Positions 24,274-33,021 of a DNA stretch of 64,000 nt are shown here, piece by piece. Source of the DNA: Roseibium denhamense (lineage in GTDB: Bacteria > Pseudomonadota > Alphaproteobacteria > Rhizobiales > Stappiaceae); contig NZ_SMLZ01000116.1 in the NCBI RefSeq assembly GCF_009711415.1, forward strand, positions 65,000 to 128,999. The letters run 5' to 3'. Below the pieces are notes generated by a model. It saw only the letters and a list, made by a program, of their open reading frames with translations, ran no database searches and was not told the origin of the DNA. Positions within the stretch are counted from its first letter, which is position 1, and every line of letters starts with the position of its first letter. Made by a program: the position numbers and the translations under genes.

Positions 24274-25263
24274 ATGCCAACGATTAAAGACGTCGCCAAA
24301 AAGGCAGAGGTTTCCGTTGGCACGGTCTCCAGGGTTTTGGCCGGCAACGCGACTGTCAAGCAACCTCTCCAGCAGAGGGTTCTGGCGGCCATGGAAGAGC
24401 TTGATTACAAGCCGAACCGTGCCGCGCGCGCCTTGCGGACCAACAGCATCGATGTGGTCGGACTGATCGTCCCGGATATTACCAATCCGTTCTTCGCCCA
24501 GCTGGCAAAAGACATCGAAATGGCGGCGGCCAAACGTGGGCATTCGGTCATGCTGGCCAACTCTCATGACGACCCGCAAGTGGAACGCACCCAGATCGCT
24601 GCTTTTCAGGACCGCTCCGTATGCGGGATCTTGATTGCGGCTGCCTCAGACGGGCATGTTCCGTCTGACACAGACATTCCTGTGATGTCGGTTGACCGCC
24701 GGTTCGGGTCTCATCCGTTGATCGCGACCGATCATTTTGAAAGTTCTGGAAAGATCGCGGATCACCTGTTCAAGCTCGGTCACCGGCGTATTACCTATAT
24801 CGCCGGTCCGGACAGCATGGAGGTCGCGCGTGCCCGGCGTGATGGTTTCATGGCACGCATCAAGACGCTGTCGACCCACGAAGACCCGATCGACCTGAAT
24901 GTCGTTCAAGCACAGTTTGACTATGATTCCGGCGAGATGACTGGCCGCAAACTGCTGCAAAATCTTGCCGAGGACAAGAGACCCACCGCGATTGCCGCCG
25001 CCAACGACCAGCTAGCGATTGGCGTGTTACGCAGTGCAAGAGACCTTGGCATCCATGTGCCTCAGGAGCTATCGGTCACAGGGTTTGACGACATCAATCT
25101 CGCCTCTCTTGTGGTACCAAGACTAACAACACTGCGCCAGCCGACGGAAGACATTGCCGCAAACGCGCTTCAAAAAATCTTTGCTGAAATTTGGGACGGC
25201 AGCGATCTTGCCATTCCTGGCGCACTTATCATCCGGGAATCCACGGCGCCTGTGAGAAAGTGA
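24274..25263 (+). CDS. LacI family regulator (canonical copy, likely ribose repressor)
   Basis: The 329-residue regulator begins MPTIKDVAKKAEVSVGTVSR, the LacI helix-turn-helix with recognition residues TVSR (17-20). A canonical hinge helix NRAARALRT follows, with Leu54, the residue that wedges into the central step of the operator. The periplasmic-binding-protein-like sensor domain runs from about residue 60 (VVGLIVPDITNPFFAQL). Sensor features of sugar-responsive members are present (SVDRRFG, AANDQLAIGVL, VTGFDDINLA). It follows rbsK by 176 nt, so ribose or ribose 5-phosphate is the likely inducer. It is a close paralogue of the next gene. Confidence 0.9.
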   Translation: MPTIKDVAKKAEVSVGTVSRVLAGNATVKQPLQQRVLAAMEELDYKPNRAARALRTNSIDVVGLIVPDITNPFFAQLAKDIEMAAAKRGHSVMLANSHDDPQVERTQIAAFQDRSVCGILIAAASDGHVPSDTDIPVMSVDRRFGSHPLIATDHFESSGKIADHLFKLGHRRITYIAGPDSMEVARARRDGFMARIKTLSTHEDPIDLNVVQAQFDYDSGEMTGRKLLQNLAEDKRPTAIAAANDQLAIGVLRSARDLGIHVPQELSVTGFDDINLASLVVPRLTTLRQPTEDIAANALQKIFAEIWDGSDLAIPGALIIRESTAPVRK

Positions 25264-25469
25264 GACAATAAGGACCGGGGGCAATCCGACGATTCGTTTG
25301 CTTATGCCGGTTTGACGGTGCAGCAATCAAAGGCGTTTAAACCCTGCGTAATATTCGCAATGAAACCTCTGAATTTTACCAGTGCTATAACTTAAGGACT
25401 TCTTTTTCTTGATTGACAGCCGATTGAATGTTTCAAGTTTAAGAAATCAGACGGCGAGAGCGATTGGGT

Positions 25470-26480
25470 ATGCCGACAATCAAAGACGTGGCCCGGACGG
25501 CCGGCGTATCCGTTAGCACGGTTTTCAAGGTGCTTGCGGACAACGACAGTGTGATCGATCAGCTGCGGCAGCAGGTTCTCGCTGCCATGGAAGAACTTGA
25601 CTTCGATCCCGGGCTTCTGGCGGCGGGACACCGGAACCAGAACATTGATGTCATCGGATTGATCGTTCCGGACATCACCAACCCGTTTTTTGCGCAGCTC
25701 GCCAAGTATATTGAAATGGAGGCAGTTACGCGCGGCCTGTCTGTGATGCTGGCAAACTCCCACCATGATGCGGATGCGGAACGGACGCAGGTCCGGGCAT
25801 TGCAGGACCGGGCGGTATCCGGCGTCATCGTCGTTGCCAGCTCTGATGACAGCCAGCCGTTTGACACGGATCTGCCGATTGTTTCTCTCGACCGCCGGTA
25901 CTTGAGCCACCCGCTGGTGACAACGGATCAAAAGGACGGTGCGCGGCGTGTTGCTGATCATCTTCATTCGATCGGACATCGCCGGATTGCCTATATCGCC
26001 GGTCCGGAGCATATGGAAGTTGCGCGTGACCGGCGGGCCGGATTTGTTGGACGGATTACCGAACTGTCTACGCCGGGTGACCCGATTGATATTGTCGTCC
26101 AGCATGGCCAGTTCGATTTTGACGCTGGCGAAGAGATCGGGAGACGGTTCTTGGACAAGGAACCGGCCTTGCGGCCAACAGCAATCGCAACTGCCAGCGA
26201 TCAGCAGGCCATCGGTGTCTTGAGATGTGCACGGGATATCGGAATTTCCGTGCCGAAACAGCTTTCTGTCGCCGGTTTTGATGATATCGAGCTTGCCTCC
26301 CTGGTCGTGCCGCGGCTGACAACACTGCGGCAGCCAATCGAAGACCTGGCATCCAGAGCGCTCGACCGGTTGCTGTCGTCGCAGTCGGACCAGAAAGACT
26401 TTTCCATTCGTGGATCCCTAGTTGTCCGTGAGTCGACCGCGCCGCAAACCAATCAGCTCGACAAGAGTGATGCGGCATGA
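25470..26480 (+). CDS. LacI family regulator (paralogue with altered DNA-binding and hinge residues)
   Basis: The 336-residue protein starts at ATG 25470 (TTG 25464 is possible). It parallels the upstream regulator along its whole length, e.g. VIGLIVPDITNPFFAQLAK, LASLVVPRLTTLRQP and RESTAP. In the DNA-reading part, TVSR is replaced by TVFK (17-20). In the hinge, NRAARALRT (48-56) is replaced by GLLAAGHRN, so the wedge Leu54 is His. The sensor half is well conserved. It should therefore read a different operator, bind DNA weakly, or act through heterodimers with its neighbour. A weak dyad, TTGAATGTTTCAA, lies at 25424-25436 in front of it. Confidence 0.88.
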   Translation: MPTIKDVARTAGVSVSTVFKVLADNDSVIDQLRQQVLAAMEELDFDPGLLAAGHRNQNIDVIGLIVPDITNPFFAQLAKYIEMEAVTRGLSVMLANSHHDADAERTQVRALQDRAVSGVIVVASSDDSQPFDTDLPIVSLDRRYLSHPLVTTDQKDGARRVADHLHSIGHRRIAYIAGPEHMEVARDRRAGFVGRITELSTPGDPIDIVVQHGQFDFDAGEEIGRRFLDKEPALRPTAIATASDQQAIGVLRCARDIGISVPKQLSVAGFDDIELASLVVPRLTTLRQPIEDLASRALDRLLSSQSDQKDFSIRGSLVVRESTAPQTNQLDKSDAA

Positions 26481-26554
26481 CAGAAGCCCATCCGGGCCGC
26501 CGAATAAACCCCTAAGATGACCGTCAAGACACGAAAACCGGTCAGGTAAGGCTG

Positions 26555-28561
26555 CTAATCAAGCCGCGCTTCCTCTTCCCTGCGTTCAAAGGGAAAGCTC
26601 TTGCCGTCAGAGGTGATCTGGCGGATCCGCGTTGGCGCTCCCTCGTCGTCAAGTTCGACAAGACCGATACCGGCGGCGTTCAGGATCCGGTGCCCATGGG
26701 GCGTCCCGACAGGTTTGCGGGGCACAATCCGCATGCCGCGCCTCTTGGTCAGCCAATTGAGCGGTGACCTTGGCGAGAAAGCCCAGCGGTTACCTTGATC
26801 GAGCAATGAAATTAGGCGGTCCGGCCATTTGTTCTTGATGCCGCTGGAGCAGATCTGCCAGATCTCGGGGTTTTCTCCAGATACGCCATTGCGTGCCGTC
26901 CGCCCGTTCCTCAGCTCAACATCGTAAACAAAAGAATAATGCACATCCCCGGACAGGATCACGAAGTGGCGTGGCGTGTTGCGGTGCTGGAAGATGTTGA
27001 GGATCGCGCTGGCAGTGCCTGGATGAGCCATCCAGTACTCGGCATCCACCATAAGGGGTTTTCCGATGACCGTGAAAAATTTCTGTACTGCCTCAATCAG
27101 CTTTACCCCGAAAATCGGGGCAGCCGATACCAGAAGGACAGCATCCTTGCCCCGCAATTTCGCTTGAAGATCGGTCGCAGCTTCCCAGTCCAGCAGTCCG
27201 GAGGGATAGTGGCCGTTGCGCTCTGACCGCCAGCGCCGCGTCCGGGTATCCAGCGCGATCAAAGGGGGATCTGTCGGCCATTCAAAATCCCACCCCTCAT
27301 AGTCCAGGATGGTATCGATGGCGTCCTCATGATCCTGCGACCCCGGGGCGGACAAGGCCGCCGCAAATGCCGGTCTCAAGTCCGTCAGGATTTTTTGCGG
27401 CCGGTTGCCCCAACCCTGGTTTATGCCATAGGCAATCAGGGCATTTCCGATGACCCGGCGTGACAAGGGATGACCGTAGGCGGCATCTTCCCAGGCGAGC
27501 GACAGGTTCCAGTCATCGGTCACGTCATGATCATCAAAGATCATGGCGGTGGGCAAATGAGCGAGAAGCCGGCGCACTCTCGGCAAGCTTGTCCTGAATT
27601 CTGTGATCGCCCTTTCTTCCCGCTCATACATGGCCCGGTCCTTCTCGGACAACGTGGCGGGAGCGGTCAGTTCAGGGATCAGCTTCCAAGCTTCCGGAGA
27701 CCACACTAGCAGATACATGGCGAGCATTTCGCCAAGTGTTATCAGGTGGTTGCGGGCATGCGCCGAGGTGAAGATCGGTTTGCTTGTACCGCCGAAAAGA
27801 ACATCGAAGACAGATGCGTTTTGATCAATCTTGGGAAGCAGGTCGTCCCGGTGATAGAGGCAGCCGCCACTTGTGCGCAGGGCCGATCCGCTATCTGGCA
27901 GACCGTCCTGAGTGCCATGGAAGGCTTCATCGGGAAGGCCAAGCACTTCTGTCAGATGCATGATTGCCTGCAGCATGGGGCCGGCAACGTCATCGACGTA
28001 TACCTGGTCGCCGCTCAGGACGAGTAGTTCAGGCAGGATGTGAGGGGTATCGGGCATGGATGAGCCGGAAGCAATTGCATCGGCAACGACCTGATCGGCC
28101 GCCACTAGCCCGTCCAGGCATTTGCTGTGCGGTTTGCGGCAGGAGCCGTGCATCACCGAGGAAACCTTGCGGGGAACCCGCAGGAACGGCGTTTGCCGGT
28201 CCGGATAACACAGGTCCGGCGCCCAGTGCGTATGATCCTGCCACCCGTCCTCGGGCGCGTCATCCATCAACAGGCTAATCCGATAGCCGATCAGCGTTTC
28301 CTGGGGAAGATCAGCCTCAAGCGCAAGGTCAATCAGGAGATAACAAAGGTTTTCGCCTGCCTTCAGACACGCAAGCCCGGTACTGCTTGAATCAAACTCG
28401 TAAACCAGTTCCGGAGAGTCTGGAGGCATCAATTCGATGCGGACCCGTGCCGGCGCGCGTGCTGCGAGCCAAAAGGTCAGGCGATCCGGCAGGGTCCGGC
28501 GCACAACCGGCCCAGCCAAGACCGCTGGCACTTGTGGAAGAGACGCGTCTGCGGTTGGCAT
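26555..28561 (-). CDS. PhoD-like metallophosphatase
   Basis: I take ATG 28561 (MPTADASLPQVPAVLAGPVVRR) as the start, 668 residues; a TTG at 28603 would add 14 residues not typical of the family. Metal-site motifs are clear: LSGDQVYVDDV, MIFDDHDVTDDW and VILSGDVHYSF, together with HGSCRKPH. These belong to the PhoD/alkaline phosphatase D superfamily, which hydrolyses phosphodiesters or monoesters with Fe/Ca ions. No Tat or Sec signal is present, so this member should be cytoplasmic, unlike secreted PhoD. It stands alone between the second lacI-type gene and arfB. Confidence 0.85.
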   Translation of the reverse strand: MPTADASLPQVPAVLAGPVVRRTLPDRLTFWLAARAPARVRIELMPPDSPELVYEFDSSSTGLACLKAGENLCYLLIDLALEADLPQETLIGYRISLLMDDAPEDGWQDHTHWAPDLCYPDRQTPFLRVPRKVSSVMHGSCRKPHSKCLDGLVAADQVVADAIASGSSMPDTPHILPELLVLSGDQVYVDDVAGPMLQAIMHLTEVLGLPDEAFHGTQDGLPDSGSALRTSGGCLYHRDDLLPKIDQNASVFDVLFGGTSKPIFTSAHARNHLITLGEMLAMYLLVWSPEAWKLIPELTAPATLSEKDRAMYEREERAITEFRTSLPRVRRLLAHLPTAMIFDDHDVTDDWNLSLAWEDAAYGHPLSRRVIGNALIAYGINQGWGNRPQKILTDLRPAFAAALSAPGSQDHEDAIDTILDYEGWDFEWPTDPPLIALDTRTRRWRSERNGHYPSGLLDWEAATDLQAKLRGKDAVLLVSAAPIFGVKLIEAVQKFFTVIGKPLMVDAEYWMAHPGTASAILNIFQHRNTPRHFVILSGDVHYSFVYDVELRNGRTARNGVSGENPEIWQICSSGIKNKWPDRLISLLDQGNRWAFSPRSPLNWLTKRRGMRIVPRKPVGTPHGHRILNAAGIGLVELDDEGAPTRIRQITSDGKSFPFERREEEARLD

Positions 28562-28687
28562 CCAGCGGAATGTCCTTGTTTTCCAAAATACTTGTTGTGG
28601 CAATAACGCCGGAACCCGGGATGTGGTTCATTCCGCCTGAATATCAACACGCAATGCCGGGCCGTCAGCCGGGCTACAGTGACGCAT

Positions 28688-29146
28688 TTAGCCGTCATGC
28701 GCGGCCCTGCCCCGCATTTTCTTGATTTGACCGCGCTGTTTCTTTGCTTCAAGGCGCCGTTTTTTCGAACCGAGGGTCGGTTTGGTCGGCCTGCGCGGTT
28801 TCGGTTTTTCCGTTGCCTTGGCGAGCAAGGAGATCAAGCGGTTGAGGGCGTCTTCCCGGTTGCGTTCCCGGGTTCTGAACCGGTCGGCCTGTAGAATGAT
28901 TTCGCCGTTGAGCGTCAGCCGGCTGCCTGCGAGCCTTGCTGCCCGTGATTTGACGTCTTCGGGCAAGGTTGTGTTGCCAGAGAGGTCGAAACGCAATTGA
29001 ACAGCGGTTGAAACCTTGTTGACGTTCTGGCCGCCTGGACCGGACGCGCGTATGAAATCCTCGCTCAGATCATCTTTATGGATCCAGTAGCGGTTGGTGA
29101 TTTCAATACGGCCGGTTGCCTGATGGTCGGAAGGTCGGTCGGTCAT
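28688..29146 (-). CDS. arfB: alternative ribosome-rescue factor (peptidyl-tRNA hydrolase ArfB)
   Basis: The 152-residue protein starts at ATG 29146, overlapping the rutR stop (ATGA); the frame is open upstream but only because it lies opposite real coding. The catalytic GGQ motif is in ASGPGGQNVNK, followed by STAVQLRFDLSG, the release-factor-like domain. The tail is strongly basic (KPKPRRPTKPTLGSKKRR and beyond), the segment that inserts into the empty mRNA channel of stalled ribosomes. It releases nascent chains from non-stop complexes. Confidence 0.93.
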   Translation of the reverse strand: MTDRPSDHQATGRIEITNRYWIHKDDLSEDFIRASGPGGQNVNKVSTAVQLRFDLSGNTTLPEDVKSRAARLAGSRLTLNGEIILQADRFRTRERNREDALNRLISLLAKATEKPKPRRPTKPTLGSKKRRLEAKKQRGQIKKMRGRAAHDG

Positions 29147-29823
29147 GCGCTGGATGCTGCTTCCTTCGGCCAGTCCAGCCCAATCCCGTTCAGGATCAGG
29201 CTTGTGACGGCCATTTCCGTTTCCGCCTTGAAGCCGGGGTCCGATAAATCGCGTCCGGTCAGCGCCCGTACTTGAACGGAAAAGTCCGCGTAGTGCTGCG
29301 TCGTTGCCCAAATGGTGAAAATCAAATGGAGCGGGTCGACCGGCTTTATCTTTCCAGCTGAAATCCAGCCGTCGATGATTGCGGATTTCTCGGTTACGAG
29401 GCGCTTCAGGTCAGCTTCAAGGATCGGCAGGATCTGTGGTGCGCCTTGCATCACCTCATTGGCGAACAGTCTGGACGCCTCGGGAAAGGACGCGGAAATC
29501 TCAATCTTCTGGCGAATGTAAGCGGCAAGTTCTTCGGCCGGGTCGCCATTGGCATCAAGTGTCTTTAGCGGTGCAAGCCAGACATCCAGAATATGTGCAA
29601 GAGCCGCATTGTAGATGGCCTCCTTGGAGGCAAAATAATACAGGAGATTGGACTTCGACATGCCCGCTTCGGCTGCAATCCGTTCCACGGTCGCACCGGA
29701 AAAGCCATACCGGGAAAACTCTCCCAGGGCCGCCTCCAAGATGAGATTGCGGTTTTTTTCCTGGATGCGGCTCAGCCCCACCGGTTTCGAAGCCGCTGCG
29801 GTTTGCCCGCCGATATCTGCCAT
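29143..29823 (-). CDS. rutR: RutR-type TetR regulator of pyrimidine use
   Basis: The 226-residue regulator has the N-terminal HTH (NRNLILEAALGEFSRYGFSG, then TVERIAAEAGMSKSNLLYYF, then ASKEAIYNAAL) in the RutR form, with NLLYYF in the recognition helix. The C-terminal ligand domain has the RutR/YcdC layout (ANEVMQGAP, IFTIWATTQHYADF). RutR senses uracil or thymine. It is divergent from the pyrimidine-degradation operon, and two sites matching the RutR consensus lie in the shared gap, which strongly supports the name. arfB follows in an overlapping arrangement. Confidence 0.92.
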   Translation of the reverse strand: MADIGGQTAAASKPVGLSRIQEKNRNLILEAALGEFSRYGFSGATVERIAAEAGMSKSNLLYYFASKEAIYNAALAHILDVWLAPLKTLDANGDPAEELAAYIRQKIEISASFPEASRLFANEVMQGAPQILPILEADLKRLVTEKSAIIDGWISAGKIKPVDPLHLIFTIWATTQHYADFSVQVRALTGRDLSDPGFKAETEMAVTSLILNGIGLDWPKEAASSA

Positions 29824-29893
29824 TCACACTCTCCTGTGGCGCCCATCCAGAGCCAGATGATCAGAAATTAGTCATGTCGACCGAATTTGCATC

Positions 29894-29909
29894 TTGACCA
29901 GTTGGTCAA
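29894..29909. promoter_or_regulatory. RutR box 1, perfect TTGACCA-N2-TGGTCAA
   Basis: The site is an exact match to the published RutR consensus, located 71 bp upstream of the rutR start. Confidence 0.85.
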
Positions 29910-29926
29910 ATCAATCCTACCGTAAA

Positions 29927-29942
29927 TTGACCAAGTGGTCAG
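29927..29942. promoter_or_regulatory. RutR box 2, one mismatch
   Basis: TTGACCA-AG-TGGTCAG differs from the consensus at the last base. Its centre is 33 bp from that of box 1, three helical turns, so the two dimers would lie on the same face of the DNA. Confidence 0.8.
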
Positions 29943-30232
29943 AAGGCTATTCGATCCGATTCCTCACCGCAATGGTGTTGGTAAGCTGGCATCGAATTTG
30001 GCTTTTTGGCCGGAAAAATTGCCGGAAAACCGGCATTGCCCAACGAGGCACACCAGAGGTTTCGTCACCGGACAATGAGGCAACGCCCGTTCCGGTGGCA
30101 GATTGAGCAGCGGATGGAGAGGACCGAACGCTGAGACGCGATTCCGCCTTTGCGCGGAAGCTTCAGCATGTCTACTCTCCCCCTTGTAAGTGATCAACAG
30201 TCGGCCAGGAAACCTGGCCGCAAGGAGGACGT
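29943..30232. other. long leader between the RutR boxes and the aminotransferase gene
   Basis: The gap between rutR and the operon is 409 nt in total. After the boxes there are 290 nt without a supported gene, presumably untranslated leader. An AAGGAGG-type ribosome site directly precedes ATG 30233. Confidence 0.5.
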
Positions 30233-31576
30233 ATGTCGGCACCGGCATCAGCAGCATCGAGCCAGGCTGCTACCAACAACCTTGAAGCTTTCTGGATGCC
30301 GTTCACGGCCAATCGGCAGTTCAAGCAGGCCCCGCGCATGTTCGTGTCGGCCAAGGACATGCACTACACAACGTCCGATGGCCGTCAGGTTCTGGACGGT
30401 ACCGCCGGCCTTTGGTGCTGCAATGCCGGACACTCGAGGCCGAAGGTCGTTGAAGCGGTCCAGCAGCAAGTCGCGCAGCTCGATTATGCGCCCGCGTTTC
30501 AGATGGGCCATCCAAAGGCGTTTGAGTTGGCAGCGCGCCTTGCGGCGATGATGCCGTCGCCGCTGGACCATGTGTTCTTCACCAATTCCGGGTCTGAGAG
30601 TGTCGATACCGCCCTGAAAATTGCCCTCGCCTACCAGCGCGCGATTGGCCAGGGCACCCGTACCCGGCTCATTGGCCGCGAACGCGGGTATCACGGCGTC
30701 GGTTTCGGCGGTATTTCCGTTGGCGGAATTGTCAATAACCGTAAACACTTCGGCTCAATGCTCACGGGCGTTGATCACATGCGCCATACGCATGACCCGG
30801 ACCGCAATGCGTTTTCGCGCGGGATGCCGGAAAGCGGTGCGGAATATGCCGAGGATCTGATCCGGATCATTCAACTTCACGATCCGTCGACGATCGCCGC
30901 TGTGATTGTCGAACCGGTTGCGGGATCGACAGGCGTGCTCATTCCGCCCAAAGGATATCTTGAGCGTCTTCGCGAGATCTGTACCCAGCACGGCATCTTG
31001 TTGATCTTCGATGAGGTCATCACCGGGTTTGGCCGCCTCGGCTCGCCTTTTGCGGTGGATCATTTCGGTGTGACACCGGATCTGGTCACCACCGCAAAGG
31101 GGCTGACATCCGGTGTGGTTCCGATGGGGGCCGTGTTCTGTACCTCCGATATCTATCAGGCCTTCATGGACGGACCGGCTCATATGATCGAGCTGTTCCA
31201 CGGCTATACCTATTCCGCCCATCCGGTCGCCTGTGCCGCCGCCCTTGGAACGCTGGACACCTATGAGGACGAAGGCTTGCTCACCCGCGCGGCGGATCTT
31301 GCCGGCTACTGGGAAGACGGGCTGCACTCCTTGAAGGATTGCCCGAATGTCATCGACATCCGGAACCTCGGGCTTATCGGCGCCGTTGAACTGGACCCGA
31401 TTGCCGGTGAGCCGACCAAACGCGCCTTTTCGGCCTTCCTGAAGTCCTATGACGACGGCATTTTGATCCGCACGACGGGTGACATCATTGCGCTTTCCCC
31501 GCCGCTGATCATCACCAAGGGCCAGATCGACGAGCTGTTCGGCAAGCTCAGAACCGTTCTTGAAACCATCGACTGA
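30233..31576 (+). CDS. omega-amino acid:pyruvate aminotransferase (beta-alanine type)
   Basis: The 447-residue class III PLP enzyme starts at ATG 30233 behind a strong AGGAGG. Motifs: the N-terminal FWMPFTANRQFKQAPR characteristic of omega-amino acid:pyruvate transaminases, the phosphate-binding TNSGSESVDTALK, GYHGVGFGG, the cofactor-binding LLIFDEVITGFGR and the Schiff-base Lys in VTTAKGLTSG. It would convert beta-alanine (or 3-aminoisobutyrate) from pyrimidine breakdown to malonate semialdehyde with pyruvate as acceptor. It is the first gene of the RutR-controlled operon. Confidence 0.9.
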   Translation: MSAPASAASSQAATNNLEAFWMPFTANRQFKQAPRMFVSAKDMHYTTSDGRQVLDGTAGLWCCNAGHSRPKVVEAVQQQVAQLDYAPAFQMGHPKAFELAARLAAMMPSPLDHVFFTNSGSESVDTALKIALAYQRAIGQGTRTRLIGRERGYHGVGFGGISVGGIVNNRKHFGSMLTGVDHMRHTHDPDRNAFSRGMPESGAEYAEDLIRIIQLHDPSTIAAVIVEPVAGSTGVLIPPKGYLERLREICTQHGILLIFDEVITGFGRLGSPFAVDHFGVTPDLVTTAKGLTSGVVPMGAVFCTSDIYQAFMDGPAHMIELFHGYTYSAHPVACAAALGTLDTYEDEGLLTRAADLAGYWEDGLHSLKDCPNVIDIRNLGLIGAVELDPIAGEPTKRAFSAFLKSYDDGILIRTTGDIIALSPPLIITKGQIDELFGKLRTVLETID

Positions 31577-31612
31577 CCTGAGAAACAAAGACCTCTTGAG
31601 GAGATAAACGAT

Positions 31613-32869
31613 ATGGCAGCTCCGGGCGAAAATCTTCGCATCAATGCCGACCGGCTGTGGGACAGCCTGATGGATATGGCCAAGATCGGCCCCGGGGTTG
31701 CCGGCGGCAACAACCGCCAGACATTGACGGACGCCGATGCGGAAGGGCGCAAGCTGTTCCAGAAATGGTGTGAAGATGCCGGCATGACCATGGGTGTCGA
31801 TACGATGGGCAACATGTTCATGACACGGCCCGGCACCGATCCGGAGGCCCTGCCCGTTTATGTCGGCTCGCACCTTGATACCCAGCCGACCGGCGGCAAA
31901 TATGACGGTGTGCTTGGTGTTCTCGGCGGGCTTGAAGTTGTCCGGACCATGAACGACCTCGGTATCAAGACCAAGCACCCGATTGTGGTGACCAACTGGA
32001 CCAATGAGGAAGGCACGCGCTTTGCCCCGGCCATGCTGGCTTCCGGCGTTTTTGCCGGCATCCACACCCTCGATGAAGCCTATGCCAAGGAAGACGCTGA
32101 AGGCCTCAAGTTCGGCGACGAACTGAAGCGCATTGGCTGGGTGGGCGATGAGGAAGTCGGCGCCCGCAAGGACAAAATGCACGCCATGTTCGAGCTTCAC
32201 ATCGAACAGGGCCCAATCCTGGAGGCCGAAGGCAAGGATATCGGTGTGGTCACCCACGGACAGGGCCTGTCCTGGACACAAGTCACGATCACGGGCAAGG
32301 ACAGCCACACGGGGTCAACCCCGATGCCGATGCGCAAGAACGCCGGTCTTGGCATGGCACGGATCCTCGACCTCGTTGATGAAATCGCCTGGTCCCACAA
32401 GCCGCATGCGGTCGGCGCTGCCGGGCATATCGATGTTTATCCGAATTCCAGAAACGTCATCCCGGGCAAGGTGGTCTTCACCATCGACTTCCGCTCGCCG
32501 GACATCAATGTAATCGCCCAGATGGAAGAGGACATGAAGAAGGGCGCCAAGAAGATCTGCGATCTAATGGGCCTTGAGGTTGAATTTGAAAAGGTCGGCG
32601 GCTTCGATCCGGTCACCTTCGACGAGACGTGTGTTGCGGCTGTCCGCAACGCGGCGGAACGGCTCGGCTATTCGCACCAGAACATTATCTCGGGCGCGGG
32701 CCACGATGCCTGCTGGATCAACAAGGTCGCCCCGACCGCAATGATCATGTGCCCTTGTGTCGACGGCCTGTCGCACAACGAGGCCGAAGAGATTTCCAAG
32801 GACTGGGCCAAGGCCGGATGTGACGTGCTGTTCCACGCGGTGGTCGAGACGGCGGAGATTGTGGAGTGA
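31613..32869 (+). CDS. N-carbamoyl-beta-alanine/amino acid hydrolase (M20, PydC-like)
   Basis: The 418-residue Zn-dependent enzyme starts at ATG 31613 with GAGGAG upstream. Metal ligands appear as GSHLDTQPTGGKYDG (His and Asp), NEEGTRF, ELHIEQGP and GAGHDACW, the pattern of the hydantoinase/carbamoylase branch of peptidase family M20. The dimerisation lid domain lies between. With dihydropyrimidinase in the operon, the substrate is most likely N-carbamoyl-beta-alanine, released as beta-alanine, CO2 and ammonia. Confidence 0.9.
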   Translation: MAAPGENLRINADRLWDSLMDMAKIGPGVAGGNNRQTLTDADAEGRKLFQKWCEDAGMTMGVDTMGNMFMTRPGTDPEALPVYVGSHLDTQPTGGKYDGVLGVLGGLEVVRTMNDLGIKTKHPIVVTNWTNEEGTRFAPAMLASGVFAGIHTLDEAYAKEDAEGLKFGDELKRIGWVGDEEVGARKDKMHAMFELHIEQGPILEAEGKDIGVVTHGQGLSWTQVTITGKDSHTGSTPMPMRKNAGLGMARILDLVDEIAWSHKPHAVGAAGHIDVYPNSRNVIPGKVVFTIDFRSPDINVIAQMEEDMKKGAKKICDLMGLEVEFEKVGGFDPVTFDETCVAAVRNAAERLGYSHQNIISGAGHDACWINKVAPTAMIMCPCVDGLSHNEAEEISKDWAKAGCDVLFHAVVETAEIVE

Positions 32870-32900
32870 GGAGTTAAGGCTGGTCTTGAGGCCTACCGGT

Positions 32901-32992
32901 CCCGGCTCAACCGGGATGACAAAAGCTGGGGTTTTTGCGCCCCCTCTTCGGTCATCCCGGACAAGCGCAGCGCGATCCGGGATCGGAGAGCC
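32901..32992. repeat. inverted-pair repeat, copy A
   Basis: A short left arm, 32901-32920, ends in CCGGGATGAC. A 30-nt spacer and a 42-nt right arm (32951-32992) follow, starting GTCATCCCGG and ending GATCGGAGAGCC. The arms pair over GGGATGAC/GTCATCCC. The right arm is the reverse complement of the left arm of copy B at 40 of 42 positions. Confidence 0.85.
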
Positions 32993-33021
32993 AGCGGCCT
33001 GTCTAAGGAGAAGCATAAGCG

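Noticed and set aside
25424-25436. TTGAATGTTTCAA as an operator for the second LacI paralogue
   Set aside because: It is a 5-3-5 dyad with odd centre, unlike the even-spaced rbsB palindromes; too weak for a feature of its own.
30755-32308. 517-codon open frame on the minus strand
   Set aside because: It is antisense to the aminotransferase and carbamoylase genes, which carry full catalytic motifs.
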